From NCBI RefSeq assembly GCF_008638305.1, contig NZ_VTPZ01000006.1, positions 62,001-126,000 on the forward strand: DNA of 64,000 nucleotides. The letters run 5' to 3'. The notes beneath the pieces were generated by a model. That model made no database searches. It was given only the letters and a program-made list of their open reading frames with translations, and was not told the DNA's origin. Shown here in pieces: positions 25,193 to 36,158 of this stretch. The first letter of the stretch is position 1; each line of letters starts with the position of its first letter. The position numbers and the translations under genes are program-made. This stretch comes from Pseudomonas profundi. GTDB taxonomy: Bacteria > Pseudomonadota > Gammaproteobacteria > Pseudomonadales > Pseudomonadaceae.

Positions 25193-25290
25193 TGGCTCTG
25201 GTACATGGAGTAGGGACTGGTGCTGGTGCTGGCCGGTTGATAGGCTGGCAATCGGCGCAGAATAGGTAACGCCATTGGAGGCGATAACAC

Positions 25291-25563
25291 GTGAAGTGGC
25301 TCTGGGTAATTGCTCTGGTAATGCTGGCTGGCCTGCAATATCGCTTGTGGGTAGGCGAGGGCAGCCTGGCGCATGTGACTCAGCTCAGCCAACAGATCGC
25401 CGAGCAGAAACGTGAGAACGAGCAGCTGCTGGAGCGCAATCGCGTGCTGACCGCCGAGGTAATCGAGCTCAAACAGGGTCTGGAAACCATTGAGGAACGT
25501 GCCAGGAAAGAGCTTGGCATGATTCGCGACGGTGAGACGCTGTATCAGCTGAGCTCCGAATAA
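25291..25563 (+). CDS. ftsB: Cell division protein FtsB
   Basis: Bitopic inner-membrane protein of the FtsQLB division complex. One membrane helix spans about residues 3-18, followed by a Leu/Gln/Glu-rich coiled coil (residues about 28-65) that pairs with FtsL. Starts with GTG at 25291 behind GGAGG (about 25277-25281). 90 residues is typical. ispD starts at the base after its stop. Confidence 0.94.
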   Translation: MKWLWVIALVMLAGLQYRLWVGEGSLAHVTQLSQQIAEQKRENEQLLERNRVLTAEVIELKQGLETIEERARKELGMIRDGETLYQLSSE

Positions 25564-26265
25564 ATGAATGTTTTACCCTTCTGGGTCGTCATCCCCGCTG
25601 CCGGTATCGGATCGCGCATGCAGGCGGACCGCCCCAAGCAGTATCTTCCCCTGGCTGGTCGCAGCCTGATTGAACATACCCTTGATTGCTTCCTGAATCA
25701 GCCCGGTTTGCGAGGTCTGGTCGTCAGCCTGGCTGAAAATGATCCTTACTGGCCTGAACTGCCCTGCGCCCAAGACGTGCGGATTCGTACCGCTGCTGGC
25801 GGGCGGGAGCGCGCCGATTCGGTATTGAATGGATTGGAAGCCTTGGTTGCCCAGGGTGCAAAGTCCGAGGATTGGGTGCTGGTGCATGATGCGGCCCGTC
25901 CCAATCTGGCCGCGACCGATCTGGACAAGCTATTGGAAACGCTTGCGGACGATGCGGTGGGCGGTCTGTTGGCCGTGCCGGTGCGCGATACCCTCAAGCT
26001 GGCTGGCGCAGATGGACGGGTAACCGCCACGCCGGATCGCGCACTGTTCTGGCAGGCCTATACGCCGCAGATGTTTCGCCTTGAAGCGCTGCGCAACGCT
26101 TTGTCCGGTGCGCTGGGTGCCGGTGCCTCCATCACCGATGAGGCGTCTGCAATGGAGTGGGCGGGTCAGGCACCGCTGCTGGTCGAGGGCCGTGCTGACA
26201 ATATCAAGGTCACCCGCCCCGAAGACCTGGATTGGCTTGCTGGAAGTATGCCAGCCACTGACTAA
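25564..26265 (+). CDS. ispD: 2-C-methyl-D-erythritol 4-phosphate cytidylyltransferase
   Basis: Third MEP-pathway step: couples MEP to CTP giving CDP-ME. The N-terminal nucleotidyltransferase signature PAAGIGSRMQADRPKQYLPL is complete, and VLVHDAARPN and the C-terminal NIKVTRPEDL are as expected. 233 residues. It is directly fused in transcription to ftsB. The partner ispF, often close to ispD in Pseudomonas, is not in the following sequence; the imu cassette is there instead. Confidence 0.97.
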   Translation: MNVLPFWVVIPAAGIGSRMQADRPKQYLPLAGRSLIEHTLDCFLNQPGLRGLVVSLAENDPYWPELPCAQDVRIRTAAGGRERADSVLNGLEALVAQGAKSEDWVLVHDAARPNLAATDLDKLLETLADDAVGGLLAVPVRDTLKLAGADGRVTATPDRALFWQAYTPQMFRLEALRNALSGALGAGASITDEASAMEWAGQAPLLVEGRADNIKVTRPEDLDWLAGSMPATD

Positions 26266-26273
26266 TTCCCGGG

Positions 26274-26486
26274 GTTGTCGAGCGCCACGGGCCCCGTTCG
26301 GACTCGACGACAACGATTCGTTACGACTTCAGCGTTGATCTCCAAAGCCAATGCGTCGCGCAGGCGCACGACACCCCCAGGTAGCGACGCTACGGGATAG
26401 ACCGGTCTGCCCCTGGAGTTGTCGAGTGCCTCGGACTGCGTTCGAACTCGACACAGCAAATCCGTCAGCGTCTCCAAGATGGCCCA
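26274..26486. repeat. Two copies of a ~70-bp imperfect repeat with internal dyad
   Basis: Copy 1 begins GTTGTCGAG at 26274 and copy 2 begins GTTGTCGAG at 26418. Both continue with GCC-x-CGG, a TTCG-x-ACTCGAC segment, and end near CAGCG with TCTCCAA. Each copy folds on itself, GTTGTCGAG facing CTCGAC. They lie in the 393-bp gap between ispD and imuA, which has no credible gene. They may be a REP-like element or paired transcription stops. Confidence 0.55.
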
Positions 26487-26531
26487 TAGTTAATAGTTAC
26501 TGGACCACTCATCCACTTCCACGAATACAAA

Positions 26532-26560
26532 TTGACCAGTCGTTTTGATCTGAATATGCT
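26532..26560 (+). promoter_or_regulatory. Sigma-70 promoter of imuA-imuB-dnaE2
   Basis: TTGACC (26532-26537) and TATGCT (26555-26560) are spaced 17 bp apart, close to the consensus. The -10 overlaps the left end of an SOS box, so LexA would block RNA polymerase here. The imuA start is 99 bp downstream. Confidence 0.8.
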
Positions 26561-26574
26561 GTATATCTATACAG
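26559..26574 (+). promoter_or_regulatory. LexA-binding SOS box
   Basis: CTGTATATCTATACAG matches the gammaproteobacterial SOS box CTG-N10-CAG with an AT-alternating core and near-perfect dyad. It overlaps the -10 of the imuA promoter. LexA repression and induction by DNA damage are known for imu cassettes of this kind. Confidence 0.9.
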
Positions 26575-26658
26575 TAAAAAGGTGGTCTGTATGCTTCGCT
26601 TGATTCCTCATTTCACTCCTGACCTGATGCGCTCTCATACGATGCGCGGAGCGGACTG

Positions 26659-27276
26659 ATGGGCGCTGTCGTTGCACTGGATGCCCTGCTGGATCAACGC
26701 CGGATATGGAAAGGCCGGCACACCAGCACGCCCCGTAGCGGGTATCCGACCGGCAATGCCGGGCTGGATGCAATGTTGCCCTCCGGCGGCTGGCCCCTGG
26801 CTGCGTTGAGTGAAATCCTGCTTCAGGCTGAGGGGACGGGTGAGTTGCGGCTGTTGTGGCCGACACTGGCGCGATTGACCCAGGCGGGGGAAACAGTGGT
26901 GCTGGTGGCGCCACCCCATGTGCCCTTTGCACCGGCCTGGCACGCCGCAGGAATAGATCTGCGCCATCTGATGATCGTGAATGCACAGGGTGCCGAAGCG
27001 CTTTGGGCAGCCGAGCAGTGTCTGCGAACAGGATGCAATGGCGCAGTGTTGTGTTGGCCGCAACGTGCAGATGATCGATCCATGCGGCGGTTACAGGTTG
27101 CTGCTGAAACAGGGCAAACCCTTGCCTTTGCCTACCGTCCGGCCGAAGAAGCGGTGAATCCTTCCCCCGCCGCGCTGCGTCTGTTGCTTGAATCGGCGAC
27201 CAGCCAACTACGTGTTCTCAAGTGCCGGGGCGGTATCGCGCCAGCGGCCCCGCTTCCCTTCGTCGCGTGGCATTGA
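26659..27276 (+). CDS. imuA: Translesion synthesis accessory protein ImuA (RecA/SulA-like)
   Basis: First gene of the damage-inducible mutagenesis cassette; ImuA proteins work with ImuB and DnaE2 in error-prone bypass. The 205 residues resemble a RecA-like core (YPTGNAGLDAMLPSGGWPLAA early on), but the canonical Walker A lysine is absent: the loop reads AEGTGELRLL, as usual for this family. GGAG at 26648-26651 sits 7 bases before the ATG. An SOS box lies upstream and imuB follows 9 bp later. No lexA2 precedes it, unlike some Pseudomonas cassettes. Confidence 0.9.
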   Translation: MGAVVALDALLDQRRIWKGRHTSTPRSGYPTGNAGLDAMLPSGGWPLAALSEILLQAEGTGELRLLWPTLARLTQAGETVVLVAPPHVPFAPAWHAAGIDLRHLMIVNAQGAEALWAAEQCLRTGCNGAVLCWPQRADDRSMRRLQVAAETGQTLAFAYRPAEEAVNPSPAALRLLLESATSQLRVLKCRGGIAPAAPLPFVAWH

Positions 27277-27285
27277 AAATTCATT

Positions 27286-28701
27286 ATGCGCTGGGCTTGT
27301 ATTCTCTTCCCGCAACTGGCTTTAGACGCTGTTCTTCGGACACGCGCTGATTCGGACGCGCCGCTGGTATTGCTGAGCGGCCCGACCCAGCGCCGCGTGC
27401 TGCAAACCATGAACTCTGCCGCCCGCGAGCTTGGCTTGCGCCCCGGTCAATCTTTGACCGCAGCCCAGGCCATAACCAACACTTTTGCCATGGCGGAATA
27501 CGATCCGGCCGAGATTGAACGCTGGCATCAATTCCTTGCCGCATGGGCCTATCGCTTCAGTTCGCATGTGAGCCTGCATTATCCCCGCGCTGTGTTGATG
27601 GAGGTGCAATCCAGTTACAGCCTGTTTGGCCCCTGGCCACGCTTTGAGTCGCTGCTGCGCAAGGAGTTGACGGAGCTGGGCTTCCAACACCGGATTGTGG
27701 TTGCGCCCAATGCCGCGGCAGCGCGGGCGTTGGTTAATTGCCATGATGGCCTGGCTGTGGATGAGGCGCAGCTACAAAAAATGCTTGCTCAGCATCCGGT
27801 CGATCGTCTCGGGTTGGAGCGCAGCGCTGCCATCGCCTTCTCGCGTATGGGCATAAGAAATCTGGAGCAGATTTTGCGATTGCCGCGGGACAGCATCGCA
27901 CGGCGCTTCAGCAAGGAAGTGCTCATGCATATCGATACCTTGCTGGGGGCCCGGCAGCTAGCGCTTGCATGTTATGCACCCCCGGATTACTTCGACAGCC
28001 GTATCGAATTGAACTTTGAGGTGGAATCCCACCAGGCCTTGTTATTTCCCTTGCGCCGCTTGACGGCCGATCTGGCCGCCTATCTGGCGGGGCGAGACAG
28101 TGGCGTGCAGCGTTTTACCCTGCACATGGAGCATCGTGATCGCGAGGACACACTGCTACCCATCGGACTGCTGAACACCGAACGTGAAGCGACCATGTTG
28201 TTTGAACTGGTACGCGGTCGGCTGGAACAGGTGCAGTTGCCAGAACCGGTTCTGGCGCTGCGGCTGATTGCGCGGGATCTCCCGGTGTTTGTACCTGAGC
28301 GCCGTGAGCTTTTCTCCGAACGAGCGCACCAATCACTGCCCTGGGAGCAGCTGCGTGAACGCCTGCGCGCCCGGCTTGGGGATGACGCTGTAACGGGGCT
28401 GCATATACAGGCTGACCACCGACCTGAACGGGCATGGCAAACCAGTAATGAAATTGCTCAGGTTGCTTCCCCCACGAACCAGCGGCTGCGTCCCGCCTGG
28501 CTCTTGGACGAGCCGGTTATATCAGAATTCGCTGGAAGCCAGATTCTGGCCGGGCCTGAGCGCATCGAGTCCGGATGGTGGGATGGCGGGGATATCCGCA
28601 GGGATTATTACCTTCTGAGGACTCAATCCGGTCAACTGGCCTGGGCCTACCGGCCGGTGGGCGATTCTGGACCATTGATGTTGCATGGGTGGTTCGCATG
28701 A
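27286..28701 (+). CDS. imuB: ImuB, Y-family polymerase-like protein
   Basis: Y-family (DinB/UmuC fold) protein that acts as a hub between the beta clamp and DnaE2. The first motif reads [12 protein letters not shown], so the metal-binding acidic residues of active Y-family polymerases are not conserved there; a structural role is likely, as known for other ImuB proteins. 471 residues, with palm and fingers in the first ~230 and a variable C-terminal region. The stop overlaps the dnaE2 start by 4 bases. Confidence 0.92.
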   Translation: MRWACILFPQLALDAVLRTRADSDAPLVLLSGPTQRRVLQTMNSAARELGLRPGQSLTAAQAITNTFAMAEYDPAEIERWHQFLAAWAYRFSSHVSLHYPRAVLMEVQSSYSLFGPWPRFESLLRKELTELGFQHRIVVAPNAAAARALVNCHDGLAVDEAQLQKMLAQHPVDRLGLERSAAIAFSRMGIRNLEQILRLPRDSIARRFSKEVLMHIDTLLGARQLALACYAPPDYFDSRIELNFEVESHQALLFPLRRLTADLAAYLAGRDSGVQRFTLHMEHRDREDTLLPIGLLNTEREATMLFELVRGRLEQVQLPEPVLALRLIARDLPVFVPERRELFSERAHQSLPWEQLRERLRARLGDDAVTGLHIQADHRPERAWQTSNEIAQVASPTNQRLRPAWLLDEPVISEFAGSQILAGPERIESGWWDGGDIRRDYYLLRTQSGQLAWAYRPVGDSGPLMLHGWFA

Positions 28702-31700
28702 CTGGATATGCAGAGCTGCACTGCCTGTCCAACTTCAGCTTCCAGCGCGGGGCCTCCAGTGCGCTGGAGTTATTCGAACGGGCCAGGGCGCATGGCTATC
28801 GAGCACTGGCGATTACTGATGAATGCACGCTGGCTGGCATCGTTCGTGCCTGGCAGGCCGCACGGCAGACGGGCGTCCCGCTCATAGTCGGCAGTGAGAT
28901 GCGTGTCGAAGCAGGCCCCAAACTGGTGCTCTTGGCGGAAAACCTGATCGGCTACCAGAACCTCTGCCGGCTTGTCACTGTTGCCCGGCGGCGCGCGCCC
29001 AAGGGCGAATACAGGCTCCAGAGAAGTGATTTTGATGAATCGCTTACCGGGCTGCTGGCGCTTTGGATACCTGAACAACAACCGGACGCGGAAATGGGAC
29101 GCTGGCTGAAACAGCACTTTGCCGATCGGTTGTGGCTATCCGTTGAATTGCATCGCGGTCCGGATGATGCCAGGCGGCTGGATCAATTGCTGGCTCTCGC
29201 CGAGTCTCTGGATATTCCTGCCGTGGCAACAGGCGATGTGCATATGCACGCCCGCGGGCGTCGCGCACTGCAGGACACCATGACTGCCATCCGTCATCAC
29301 TGCACCGTCGCCGACGCCGGGCAACATCTGTTTCCCAATGGCGAGCGGCATCTGCGCTCGCCACCGGTGTTATCCGAGCTGTATCCCGCTGCGTTGTTAG
29401 CCGAGACGCTGCGGATTGCCGAGCGCTGCACCTTCGACCTCGGCCAGCTGCGTTATCAGTATCCACGTGAGCTGGTCCCGGAGGGCCAGACCGCCGCCTC
29501 CTGGTTGCGCACGTTGACCGAGGAGGGCATGTGCTGGCGCTGGCCCGAGGGGGCGCCGGATAAGGTACTGCAACAGATCGAGACCGAGCTCGAACTGATT
29601 ACTGAAATGCACTACGAAAGTTATTTTCTGACGGTGCACGACATCGTCCGTTTCGCCCGTAGTCGCCATATTCTCTGTCAGGGTCGCGGCTCGGCTGCCA
29701 ACTCGGCCGTCTGTTTTGCGCTGGGTATTACAGAAATCGATCCGTCTCGCATGAACATGTTGTTCGAGCGGTTCATATCCAGGGAACGCAACGAGCCGCC
29801 GGATATCGACGTGGATTTCGAGCACGATCGGCGCGAAGAAGTCATCCAGTACGTATTCAATCGCTATGGGCGCCGCCGCGCTGCACTCACGGCGGTGGCC
29901 TCCTCCTATCGCGGCGCCGGGGCTATACGGGATGTAGCCAAGGCACTGGGTCTACCGCCCGATCAGATAAGCGCATTGGCTGATTGTTGCGGCAAGTGGA
30001 GCAGTAAGGTGCCCTCCGGGGAGAGGCTGCGCGAGGCCGGTTTTGATCCGGCTAATCCTGTGTTGCACAGGGTGCTGACTCTGACGGGCGAGCTTGTCGG
30101 CTTTCCACGGCATCTGTCCCAGCATCCTGGCGGTTTCGTTATTTCCGAACAGCCGCTGGAAACACTGGTACCGGTTGAAAACGCCGCCATGGATGACCGC
30201 ACCATCATTCAGTGGGACAAGGACGATCTGGATGCGGTTGGTTTGCTCAAGGTGGATATTCTGGCCCTGGGCATGCTCAGCGCGCTGCGAAGGGCCTTCG
30301 ATCTGCTACGCCTGCATCGCGGCCGGGATCTGACCCTGGCGACTATTCCTGCCGAGGATAAGGCTACCTACGAGATGATCAGCCGGGCCGATACCGTCGG
30401 GGTATTCCAGATCGAATCGCGGGCCCAGATGGCCATGCTGCCGCGACTCAAACCCAGAACCTTTTATGATCTGGTCATTGAAGTGGCAATTGTTCGCCCC
30501 GGCCCGATCGTCGGCGATATGGTGCATCCCTATCTGCGGCGGCGAAACGGTGAGGAACCGGTAACCTATCCCTCCGAGGCGTTGCGCCAGGTATTCGAAC
30601 GCACACTCGGCGTGCCGCTGTTTCAGGAACAGGTGATGGAGCTGGCTATCGTGGCGGCGGGATATACCCCCGGCGAGGCAGACCAGCTGCGCCGTTCCAT
30701 GGCAGCCTGGAAACGCCTGGGTGGTCTGGAACCGCATCAGAAACGCCTGACCGAAGGCATGCTTGCGCGCGGTTATACGCGGGAGTTCGCCGAGCGCATC
30801 TTTGAGCAGATCAAAGGATTCGGAAACTACGGCTTCCCGGAATCCCATGCAGCCAGCTTTGCCCTGTTGACCTATGCCAGCTGCTGGTTGAAGTGCCATG
30901 AGCCGGCGGCCTTTATCTGCGCACTGATCAACAGCTGGCCCATGGGTTTTTACAGTCCGGATCAGCTGCTCCAGGATGCGCGGCGCCATGACATCGAGAC
31001 GTTCCCCGTGGATGCCCGAAACAGCGAGTGGGACTGCACGCTGGAACCGGGGCGCGGAGGCGAACTGGCGATACGGCTGGGGCTGCGTATGGTGCGCGGT
31101 TTTCGCGAAGAGGATGCTCAGCGCATTACCTGCGCTCGCGCTAATAAAGTCTTCTCAGATACCACGGATCTGATCCAGCGCTGCCGTCTCGACAATCGCG
31201 CACGTGAATTGCTGGCTGATGCGGGCGCGCTGCGCGGTCTGGCTGGTCACAGACACAAGGCGCGCTGGGCGGTTGCAGGCGTAGAGCCGCAATTACCACT
31301 CTTTGCAGGACAGCCCGCCACAGAAGAGAAGGGGATCGTATTGCCATTGCCTCAGGTCGATGAAGACATTCATGCCGATTACGCCACCACAGGTACGACC
31401 CTGGGCCCACATCCCTTGAGCTTGCTGCGCAGGCAGTTAAAAAACAGGCGATGCCGTTCCTCGAAGGAGTTGAAAAAGATGGAGCATGGGCGGCCCGTAG
31501 TCGTTGCAGGGTTGGTAACCGGCAGGCAAAAGCCGAGCACGGCCAGCGGCGTGATCTTCGTTACCCTGGAAGATGAGTACGGCATGATCAATGTAGTGGT
31601 CTGGCATGATCTGGGCGAGCGACAACGCAGGGAACTGGTTGGTTCAAGGCTGATGCAGGTCAAAGGCCGACTGGAAACGGAAAAGGGGGTGATTCACGTC

Positions 31701-31772
31701 ATCGCCCATCATCTGACGGATCTCACCCCGATGCTGGATGGCCTGGATGTTCGCAGCCGGGATTTTCACTAA
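28698..31772 (+). CDS. dnaE2: Error-prone DNA polymerase DnaE2
   Basis: C-family polymerase for lesion bypass, induced by DNA damage. Start at 28698 ([18 protein letters not shown]) overlaps the imuB stop (ATGA), giving 1024 residues; an open upstream extension to 28575 lies inside imuB and is not conserved. The PHP domain is N-terminal; catalytic Asp369 and Asp371 are in PPDIDVDF; the C-terminal OB-fold is present, but the extra tail of replicative DnaE (15206) is missing, as typical for DnaE2. Confidence 0.95.
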   Translation: MTGYAELHCLSNFSFQRGASSALELFERARAHGYRALAITDECTLAGIVRAWQAARQTGVPLIVGSEMRVEAGPKLVLLAENLIGYQNLCRLVTVARRRAPKGEYRLQRSDFDESLTGLLALWIPEQQPDAEMGRWLKQHFADRLWLSVELHRGPDDARRLDQLLALAESLDIPAVATGDVHMHARGRRALQDTMTAIRHHCTVADAGQHLFPNGERHLRSPPVLSELYPAALLAETLRIAERCTFDLGQLRYQYPRELVPEGQTAASWLRTLTEEGMCWRWPEGAPDKVLQQIETELELITEMHYESYFLTVHDIVRFARSRHILCQGRGSAANSAVCFALGITEIDPSRMNMLFERFISRERNEPPDIDVDFEHDRREEVIQYVFNRYGRRRAALTAVASSYRGAGAIRDVAKALGLPPDQISALADCCGKWSSKVPSGERLREAGFDPANPVLHRVLTLTGELVGFPRHLSQHPGGFVISEQPLETLVPVENAAMDDRTIIQWDKDDLDAVGLLKVDILALGMLSALRRAFDLLRLHRGRDLTLATIPAEDKATYEMISRADTVGVFQIESRAQMAMLPRLKPRTFYDLVIEVAIVRPGPIVGDMVHPYLRRRNGEEPVTYPSEALRQVFERTLGVPLFQEQVMELAIVAAGYTPGEADQLRRSMAAWKRLGGLEPHQKRLTEGMLARGYTREFAERIFEQIKGFGNYGFPESHAASFALLTYASCWLKCHEPAAFICALINSWPMGFYSPDQLLQDARRHDIETFPVDARNSEWDCTLEPGRGGELAIRLGLRMVRGFREEDAQRITCARANKVFSDTTDLIQRCRLDNRARELLADAGALRGLAGHRHKARWAVAGVEPQLPLFAGQPATEEKGIVLPLPQVDEDIHADYATTGTTLGPHPLSLLRRQLKNRRCRSSKELKKMEHGRPVVVAGLVTGRQKPSTASGVIFVTLEDEYGMINVVVWHDLGERQRRELVGSRLMQVKGRLETEKGVIHVIAHHLTDLTPMLDGLDVRSRDFH

Positions 31773-32132
31773 GCTGCGACACATTGCAAACTAAAACCAA
31801 TGAGCAGGGTTCAATGTGCAGGAGATGCTGCATGTATATGCTATCGAATTTTCAGGATTCATTTTTGCACTGCTGTGCAGCGCGCCGACGCTGAGTGCGA
31901 CAAGAAGAACACCAGATAACACAGCTACTGAAAACGAACTCATCAGATCAGATTTCATGAGCAAGCCCTACATTGTTGTTTTTGTATTTGCCTTTCGCGT
32001 ATCGCGTGCGAGGCATATTGGTATGTGAATACATTAGTACGGGCAGCGTACAAAATCCACACAAAACCAAACAAATTTGTCTTTTTTTACTTTTCGAAAG
32101 GTTGCTGCCCGAACGTCCGAGCAGCTTTGAGA
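31773..32132. other. 360-bp convergent intergenic region
   Basis: Lies between the 3' ends of dnaE2 (+) and the acyl-CoA dehydrogenase gene (-). It is AT-richer than its neighbours and has no credible gene. GCTGC (32104-32108) can pair with GCAGC (32121-32125) close to the end of the minus-strand operon, but no T-run follows on that strand, so a terminator is not claimed. Confidence 0.5.
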
Positions 32133-33284
32133 CTAAAGGGAATACTGGCGCAGCTCCCGTGCAATCAGCAAGCGCTGTATCTCGCTGGTGCCTTCATAAA
32201 TCTGCGTAATCCGTGCATCACGATAAAGCCGCTCGACGGGGTAGTCCTCCAGATAACCGTAACCGCCATGAATCTGTATCGCTTTGGAGCACACCTCTTC
32301 CGCCATTTCGCTGGCAAACAGCTTGGCCTGGGAGGCTTCGGACAGACAGGGCTCACCGGCGCTGCGCAAACGTGCCGCATGCAGGATCATCAGCCGCGCT
32401 GCATTCAGCTTCATATGCATGTCCGCAAGCATATTGGCGATGCTTTGATGCTCTGTCAGCGCCACGCCGAACTGGCTGCGCTCCCGCGCGTAGGTCAGTG
32501 CGGCCTCAAAGGCGGCACGGGCAATGCCCAGGGCCTGCGCAGCAATGCCGATGCGGCCTCCCTCCAGATTGGACAAGGCAATGGCCAGCCCTTTGCCGCG
32601 CTGGCCCAACATGTTGGCTTCGGGGATACGACAATTATCCAGGCTCACGGCGCAGGTATCCGAACCGCGGATGCCCATCTTGTGTTCCATGCGCTCGATC
32701 CTGAAACCAGGGTTCTCGGTGGGCACCAGGAAGGCGGAGAGGCCTTTCTTGCCGAGTTCAGGGTCAGTCACGGCAAAAACGATCGCCAGACCCGCGCGCT
32801 TGGCATTGCTGACAAACTGCTTGGCGCCGTTGATCACCCATTCGCCATTTTCCAGGACCGCTCGGGTCCGTAGGTTGTGCGCTTCGGAGCCGGCCTGGGG
32901 TTCGGTCAAACAGAAACAACCAATCGTCTGACCCGCCGCGAGAGAAGGCAGCCAGGTTTGCTGCTGATCCGGCGTACCGAACTTGAGAAGCGGTCCACAC
33001 CCCACGGAGTTATGAATGCTCATAATGGCGCCCGTTGCGCCGCAGCCTGCTGAAATTTCTTCCACGGCCAGGGCGTAAGCGGCGTAATCAGTGTAGCTCC
33101 CGCCCCATTCCTCTGGCACCACCATCCCCAGTAGCCCCAGCTCACCCATCTGACGCACCACAGCGTCATCGATCCAGCCGGCCTTGTCCCATTCGGCGGC
33201 ACGCGGCGCCAGTTCGCTTTGCGCAAACTGGCGGGCCATGTCACGGACCATGCGCTGGTCTTCATTCAGTTCAATGTCATGCAT
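32133..33284 (-). CDS. Acyl-CoA dehydrogenase, probably isobutyryl-CoA dehydrogenase
   Basis: FAD enzyme that introduces a 2,3 double bond in a short branched acyl-CoA and passes electrons to ETF. The 383 residues show the FAD-binding [11 protein letters not shown] stretch, GIRGSDT, and the catalytic Glu364 in [10 protein letters not shown]. Because it is the last gene of an operon with 3-hydroxyisobutyryl-CoA hydrolase, MmsB and MmsA, isobutyryl-CoA from valine is the most likely substrate; 2-methylbutyryl-CoA is possible. Confidence 0.92.
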   Translation of the reverse strand: MHDIELNEDQRMVRDMARQFAQSELAPRAAEWDKAGWIDDAVVRQMGELGLLGMVVPEEWGGSYTDYAAYALAVEEISAGCGATGAIMSIHNSVGCGPLLKFGTPDQQQTWLPSLAAGQTIGCFCLTEPQAGSEAHNLRTRAVLENGEWVINGAKQFVSNAKRAGLAIVFAVTDPELGKKGLSAFLVPTENPGFRIERMEHKMGIRGSDTCAVSLDNCRIPEANMLGQRGKGLAIALSNLEGGRIGIAAQALGIARAAFEAALTYARERSQFGVALTEHQSIANMLADMHMKLNAARLMILHAARLRSAGEPCLSEASQAKLFASEMAEEVCSKAIQIHGGYGYLEDYPVERLYRDARITQIYEGTSEIQRLLIARELRQYSL

Positions 33285-33310
33285 TGTATCGATTCCCTTG
33301 TGCGGCCGGC

Positions 33311-34399
33311 TCAGGCCTGGCGGCGACTGGCGGTGGAGCTAGGCGCAAACCCTTCAAAGAATTCGTCTACCTGTTCAGCGCTGACTCCCGCGAGGGTCGG
33401 CGGATTCCAGCGTGGAGACTTGTCCTTATCGATAATCAGCGCTCGCACACCTTCCATGATGTCGCCCTTGGCGAACCATTGGCGATCCAGATGCAGCTCC
33501 ATGGCGAAGCAGTCTGCCAGATCCAGGTCGCGACCACGGCGGATCATCTCCAGAGTGACGCTCATCGCCAGCGGTGAGCGGCTATCAATCACTGCAGCAG
33601 TCTTTTCCGCCCAATCCTGATAGGCCTCACATTCTTCCGTCGTCAGCGACTGGCGGATGTCCGCCAGTGAATTATGAGCAAAGTGACGATCAATAGTGTG
33701 CTGGATGGCCTTGAGTTCAGATCCGATCATTGCGCTGGAAGCCAGGGTCTTGAGGATATCCGTCAGGTCTTGCCCTGGGTTATCTGACCAGGTGGTGCCG
33801 TTCAGTGAAAAATGCAGTTCAGATATCAGATCCTTGCCCAGACAGAAATCCGCAAGTCCGGTGAAGAGCGCATCAGCCGCCCGAATCTGCGTGCCGGTGA
33901 CGCCCAGGTAGGCTCCCAGCTCTCCGGGCAGGCGGGACAGAAAATAGCTTCCGCCCACATCAGGGAAATAGCCTATGCCGGTTTCAGGCATACCCATGCG
34001 TACGCTTTCAGTTATCACCCGGTGTGAAGCGCCCTGCACCAGGCCCATGCCGCCACCGAGAACGAAACCGTCCATCAGTGCCAGGATAGGTTTCGAGTAA
34101 CCGTGAATACTCTGGTCCAGCGCGTATTCCTCTTCGAAGAAGGTGGTATACATGCCGTCACCGGCCTTGAAGCTGTCGTACAGGGCGCGAATGTCACCAC
34201 CGGCGCAAAAGGCTTTCTCGCCATTCGCCCGCAAAACCACGGCCTTGATGCTGTCATCCTCGCGCCATGCGTCCAGCTGCTGCTGCAGGAGCCGAATCAT
34301 CTCGAGCGTCAGCGCATTGAGGCCCGCAGGGCGATTGAGTATCAGATGGCCGACCTGGTTCTGCACCTCGGCCAATACAGTTTGCTGCAGATCAGTCAT
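33311..34399 (-). CDS. 3-hydroxyisobutyryl-CoA hydrolase (crotonase superfamily)
   Basis: Releases 3-hydroxyisobutyrate from its CoA ester in valine breakdown. The oxyanion-hole motif CAGGDIR is at residues 65-71, and the 362-residue length with a long C-terminal extension is that of this hydrolase group, not of simple enoyl-CoA hydratases. Start at 34399 (MTDLQQTV) follows GGAG and overlaps the mmsB stop by 8 bases; an ATG 48 bases upstream lies inside mmsB. Confidence 0.92.
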   Translation of the reverse strand: MTDLQQTVLAEVQNQVGHLILNRPAGLNALTLEMIRLLQQQLDAWREDDSIKAVVLRANGEKAFCAGGDIRALYDSFKAGDGMYTTFFEEEYALDQSIHGYSKPILALMDGFVLGGGMGLVQGASHRVITESVRMGMPETGIGYFPDVGGSYFLSRLPGELGAYLGVTGTQIRAADALFTGLADFCLGKDLISELHFSLNGTTWSDNPGQDLTDILKTLASSAMIGSELKAIQHTIDRHFAHNSLADIRQSLTTEECEAYQDWAEKTAAVIDSRSPLAMSVTLEMIRRGRDLDLADCFAMELHLDRQWFAKGDIMEGVRALIIDKDKSPRWNPPTLAGVSAEQVDEFFEGFAPSSTASRRQA

Positions 34400-35285
34400 T
34401 CCGGGCTCCATACAGCTTGATGATCGCGGAGAAGTCCAACCCGCCATTACCCTGGCTGCTGAACGTCTGGTAAAGCTGCTGGGCCAGACCGCCGAGGATG
34501 ACTGGTTGGCGCGCCTGCTTGGCCGCCTCGGTGGCCAGGCCGAGGTCCTTGAGCATCAGATCGCTACCAAAACCGCCGGTATAGCCCCGCGATGCCGGCG
34601 CGCTATCCAGTACGCCCGGGTAGGGGTTATAGGTATCGGAACTCCAGCAGCGACCGCTTGAAGTATTGATGATGCCCGCCAGCACCTTGGGATCCATGCC
34701 CAGGGATACGCCCAGATTCATGGCTTCGGCGGTCCCGATCATAGAGATCGCCAGTAACATGTTATTGGCGACCTTGGCCACCTGTCCGTTGCCCGCCGGG
34801 CCACAGTGAACAATGTTCTTGCCCATTGTCTGCAATACCGGCAGGGCTGCATCGAAATCAGTCTGCTCGCCGCCCACCATGAAGGTCAGGGTGCCTGCCG
34901 TAGCACCACCAGTACCGCCGGACACCGGTGCATCAATCATGCGGTTGCCATTTTTTTCTGCGGCGGTGGCAACTTCGCGGGCGCTCATCGGATCGATGGT
35001 TGAGCTGTCGATCAGGCGTACCGCCGGCGCAACGTTGGCCAGCAAGCCTTCCTCACCCAGGTAAACGGATTTCACGTGCTGGGCTGCGGGGAGCATGGTG
35101 ATAATGAGCTCGACATCGCTCTGGGCCAGCGTGGCGATACTTTGCGCAGCGCTGGCCCCAGCGTCCACAAGACTGCTGACTGCCGTCTGGGACAGATCGA
35201 ACACGGTCAGCTGATGGCCGGCCTTGATGAGATTGTGAGCCATTGGCCCGCCCATATTACCTAGGCCAAGAAATCCGATTTTCAT
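34392..35285 (-). CDS. mmsB: 3-hydroxyisobutyrate dehydrogenase
   Basis: Oxidises 3-hydroxyisobutyrate to methylmalonate semialdehyde with NAD+. The beta-hydroxyacid dehydrogenase signature GFLGLGNMGGPMAHNL opens the protein; the substrate loop DAPVSGGTGGA and the catalytic Lys171 in GNGQVAKVANN are intact. 297 residues. It sits between the hydrolase and the enoyl-CoA hydratase on the minus strand. Confidence 0.95.
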   Translation of the reverse strand: MKIGFLGLGNMGGPMAHNLIKAGHQLTVFDLSQTAVSSLVDAGASAAQSIATLAQSDVELIITMLPAAQHVKSVYLGEEGLLANVAPAVRLIDSSTIDPMSAREVATAAEKNGNRMIDAPVSGGTGGATAGTLTFMVGGEQTDFDAALPVLQTMGKNIVHCGPAGNGQVAKVANNMLLAISMIGTAEAMNLGVSLGMDPKVLAGIINTSSGRCWSSDTYNPYPGVLDSAPASRGYTGGFGSDLMLKDLGLATEAAKQARQPVILGGLAQQLYQTFSSQGNGGLDFSAIIKLYGARND

Positions 35286-35336
35286 GCATGTTACCTCGTT
35301 ATTGTTGTCGGCTCGCCAATGTTGTCTGGCGCTTGC

Positions 35337-36110
35337 TCAATTGTTCCTGAAGCTCGGTTTGCGCTTCTCGACGAAGGCCTGCATGCCTTCGGTCTGGTCG
35401 GCCGTGGCGAAGATAGAGTGGAATACCCGGCGCTCGAAGCGCACGCCTTCGCTGAGGCTGGTCTCGAACACGCGGTTGACGCATTCCTTGGTCATCATCA
35501 CGCTGGGCAGAGATTTCGCCGCGATGACCTGCGCGGTCTTCAGCGTTTCTTCCAGAAGTTGATCAGCTGGAATGATCCGCGCCACCAGACCGGCACGCTC
35601 GGCCTCTTCGGCGTCCATCTGGCGACCGGTCATGCACATCTCCATCGCCTTGGCCTTGCCCAGGGCACGGGTCAGGCGCTGGGTTCCGCCGATGCCGGGT
35701 AATACGCCCAGGTTGATCTCCGGCTGGCCAAATCGTGCATTGTCCGCTGCGTAGATGAAGTCGCAGATCATTGCCAGTTCGCAGCCGCCACCCAGGGCAT
35801 AACCGGCCACCGCAGCGATCAGCGGCTTGCGCCGATTGGCGATGCGGTCGGCGGGGGAGAAGAAGTCGTCCAGGTATACCTGGGGATACTGCAGATCGAC
35901 CATCTGCTTGATGTCGGCACCGGCGGCGAAGGCCTTGCTCGAGCCAGTCAGCACCATGCAACCAATGTTGGGATCCTTCTCGAATTGATCAAGGGCCTGA
36001 TTCAGCTCGTCCAGCACCTGTGTATTCAAGGCATTCAATGCCTGGGGGCGATTCAGGGTGATCAGACCGACGCGGTCACGAACTTCAACCAGCAAGGTTT
36101 CAAAACTCAT
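35337..36110 (-). CDS. Enoyl-CoA hydratase (methacrylyl-CoA hydration likely)
   Basis: Crotonase that adds water across the double bond of short enoyl-CoAs. Both catalytic glutamates are present, Glu111 (GGGCELAM) and Glu131 (GQPEINLG), with the oxyanion motif FAAGADIKQ at residues 61-69. Start at 36110 (MSFETLL) gives the usual 257 residues; an earlier ATG at 36155 adds 15 unrelated residues. Its place in the operon suggests methacrylyl-CoA to 3-hydroxyisobutyryl-CoA. Confidence 0.92.
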   Translation of the reverse strand: MSFETLLVEVRDRVGLITLNRPQALNALNTQVLDELNQALDQFEKDPNIGCMVLTGSSKAFAAGADIKQMVDLQYPQVYLDDFFSPADRIANRRKPLIAAVAGYALGGGCELAMICDFIYAADNARFGQPEINLGVLPGIGGTQRLTRALGKAKAMEMCMTGRQMDAEEAERAGLVARIIPADQLLEETLKTAQVIAAKSLPSVMMTKECVNRVFETSLSEGVRFERRVFHSIFATADQTEGMQAFVEKRKPSFRNN

Positions 36111-36158
36111 AGGACTACTCCAACAATGCGGGCCGACATTGCTGCCGGCCCGCATGAA

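Noticed and set aside
32053-32076. AAAACCAAAC on the + strand, resembling an island operator half-site in reverse
   Set aside because: Only the GTTTGGTTTT half is present; there is no matching arm at 10-bp spacing, and it lies at the 3' end of a minus-strand operon.
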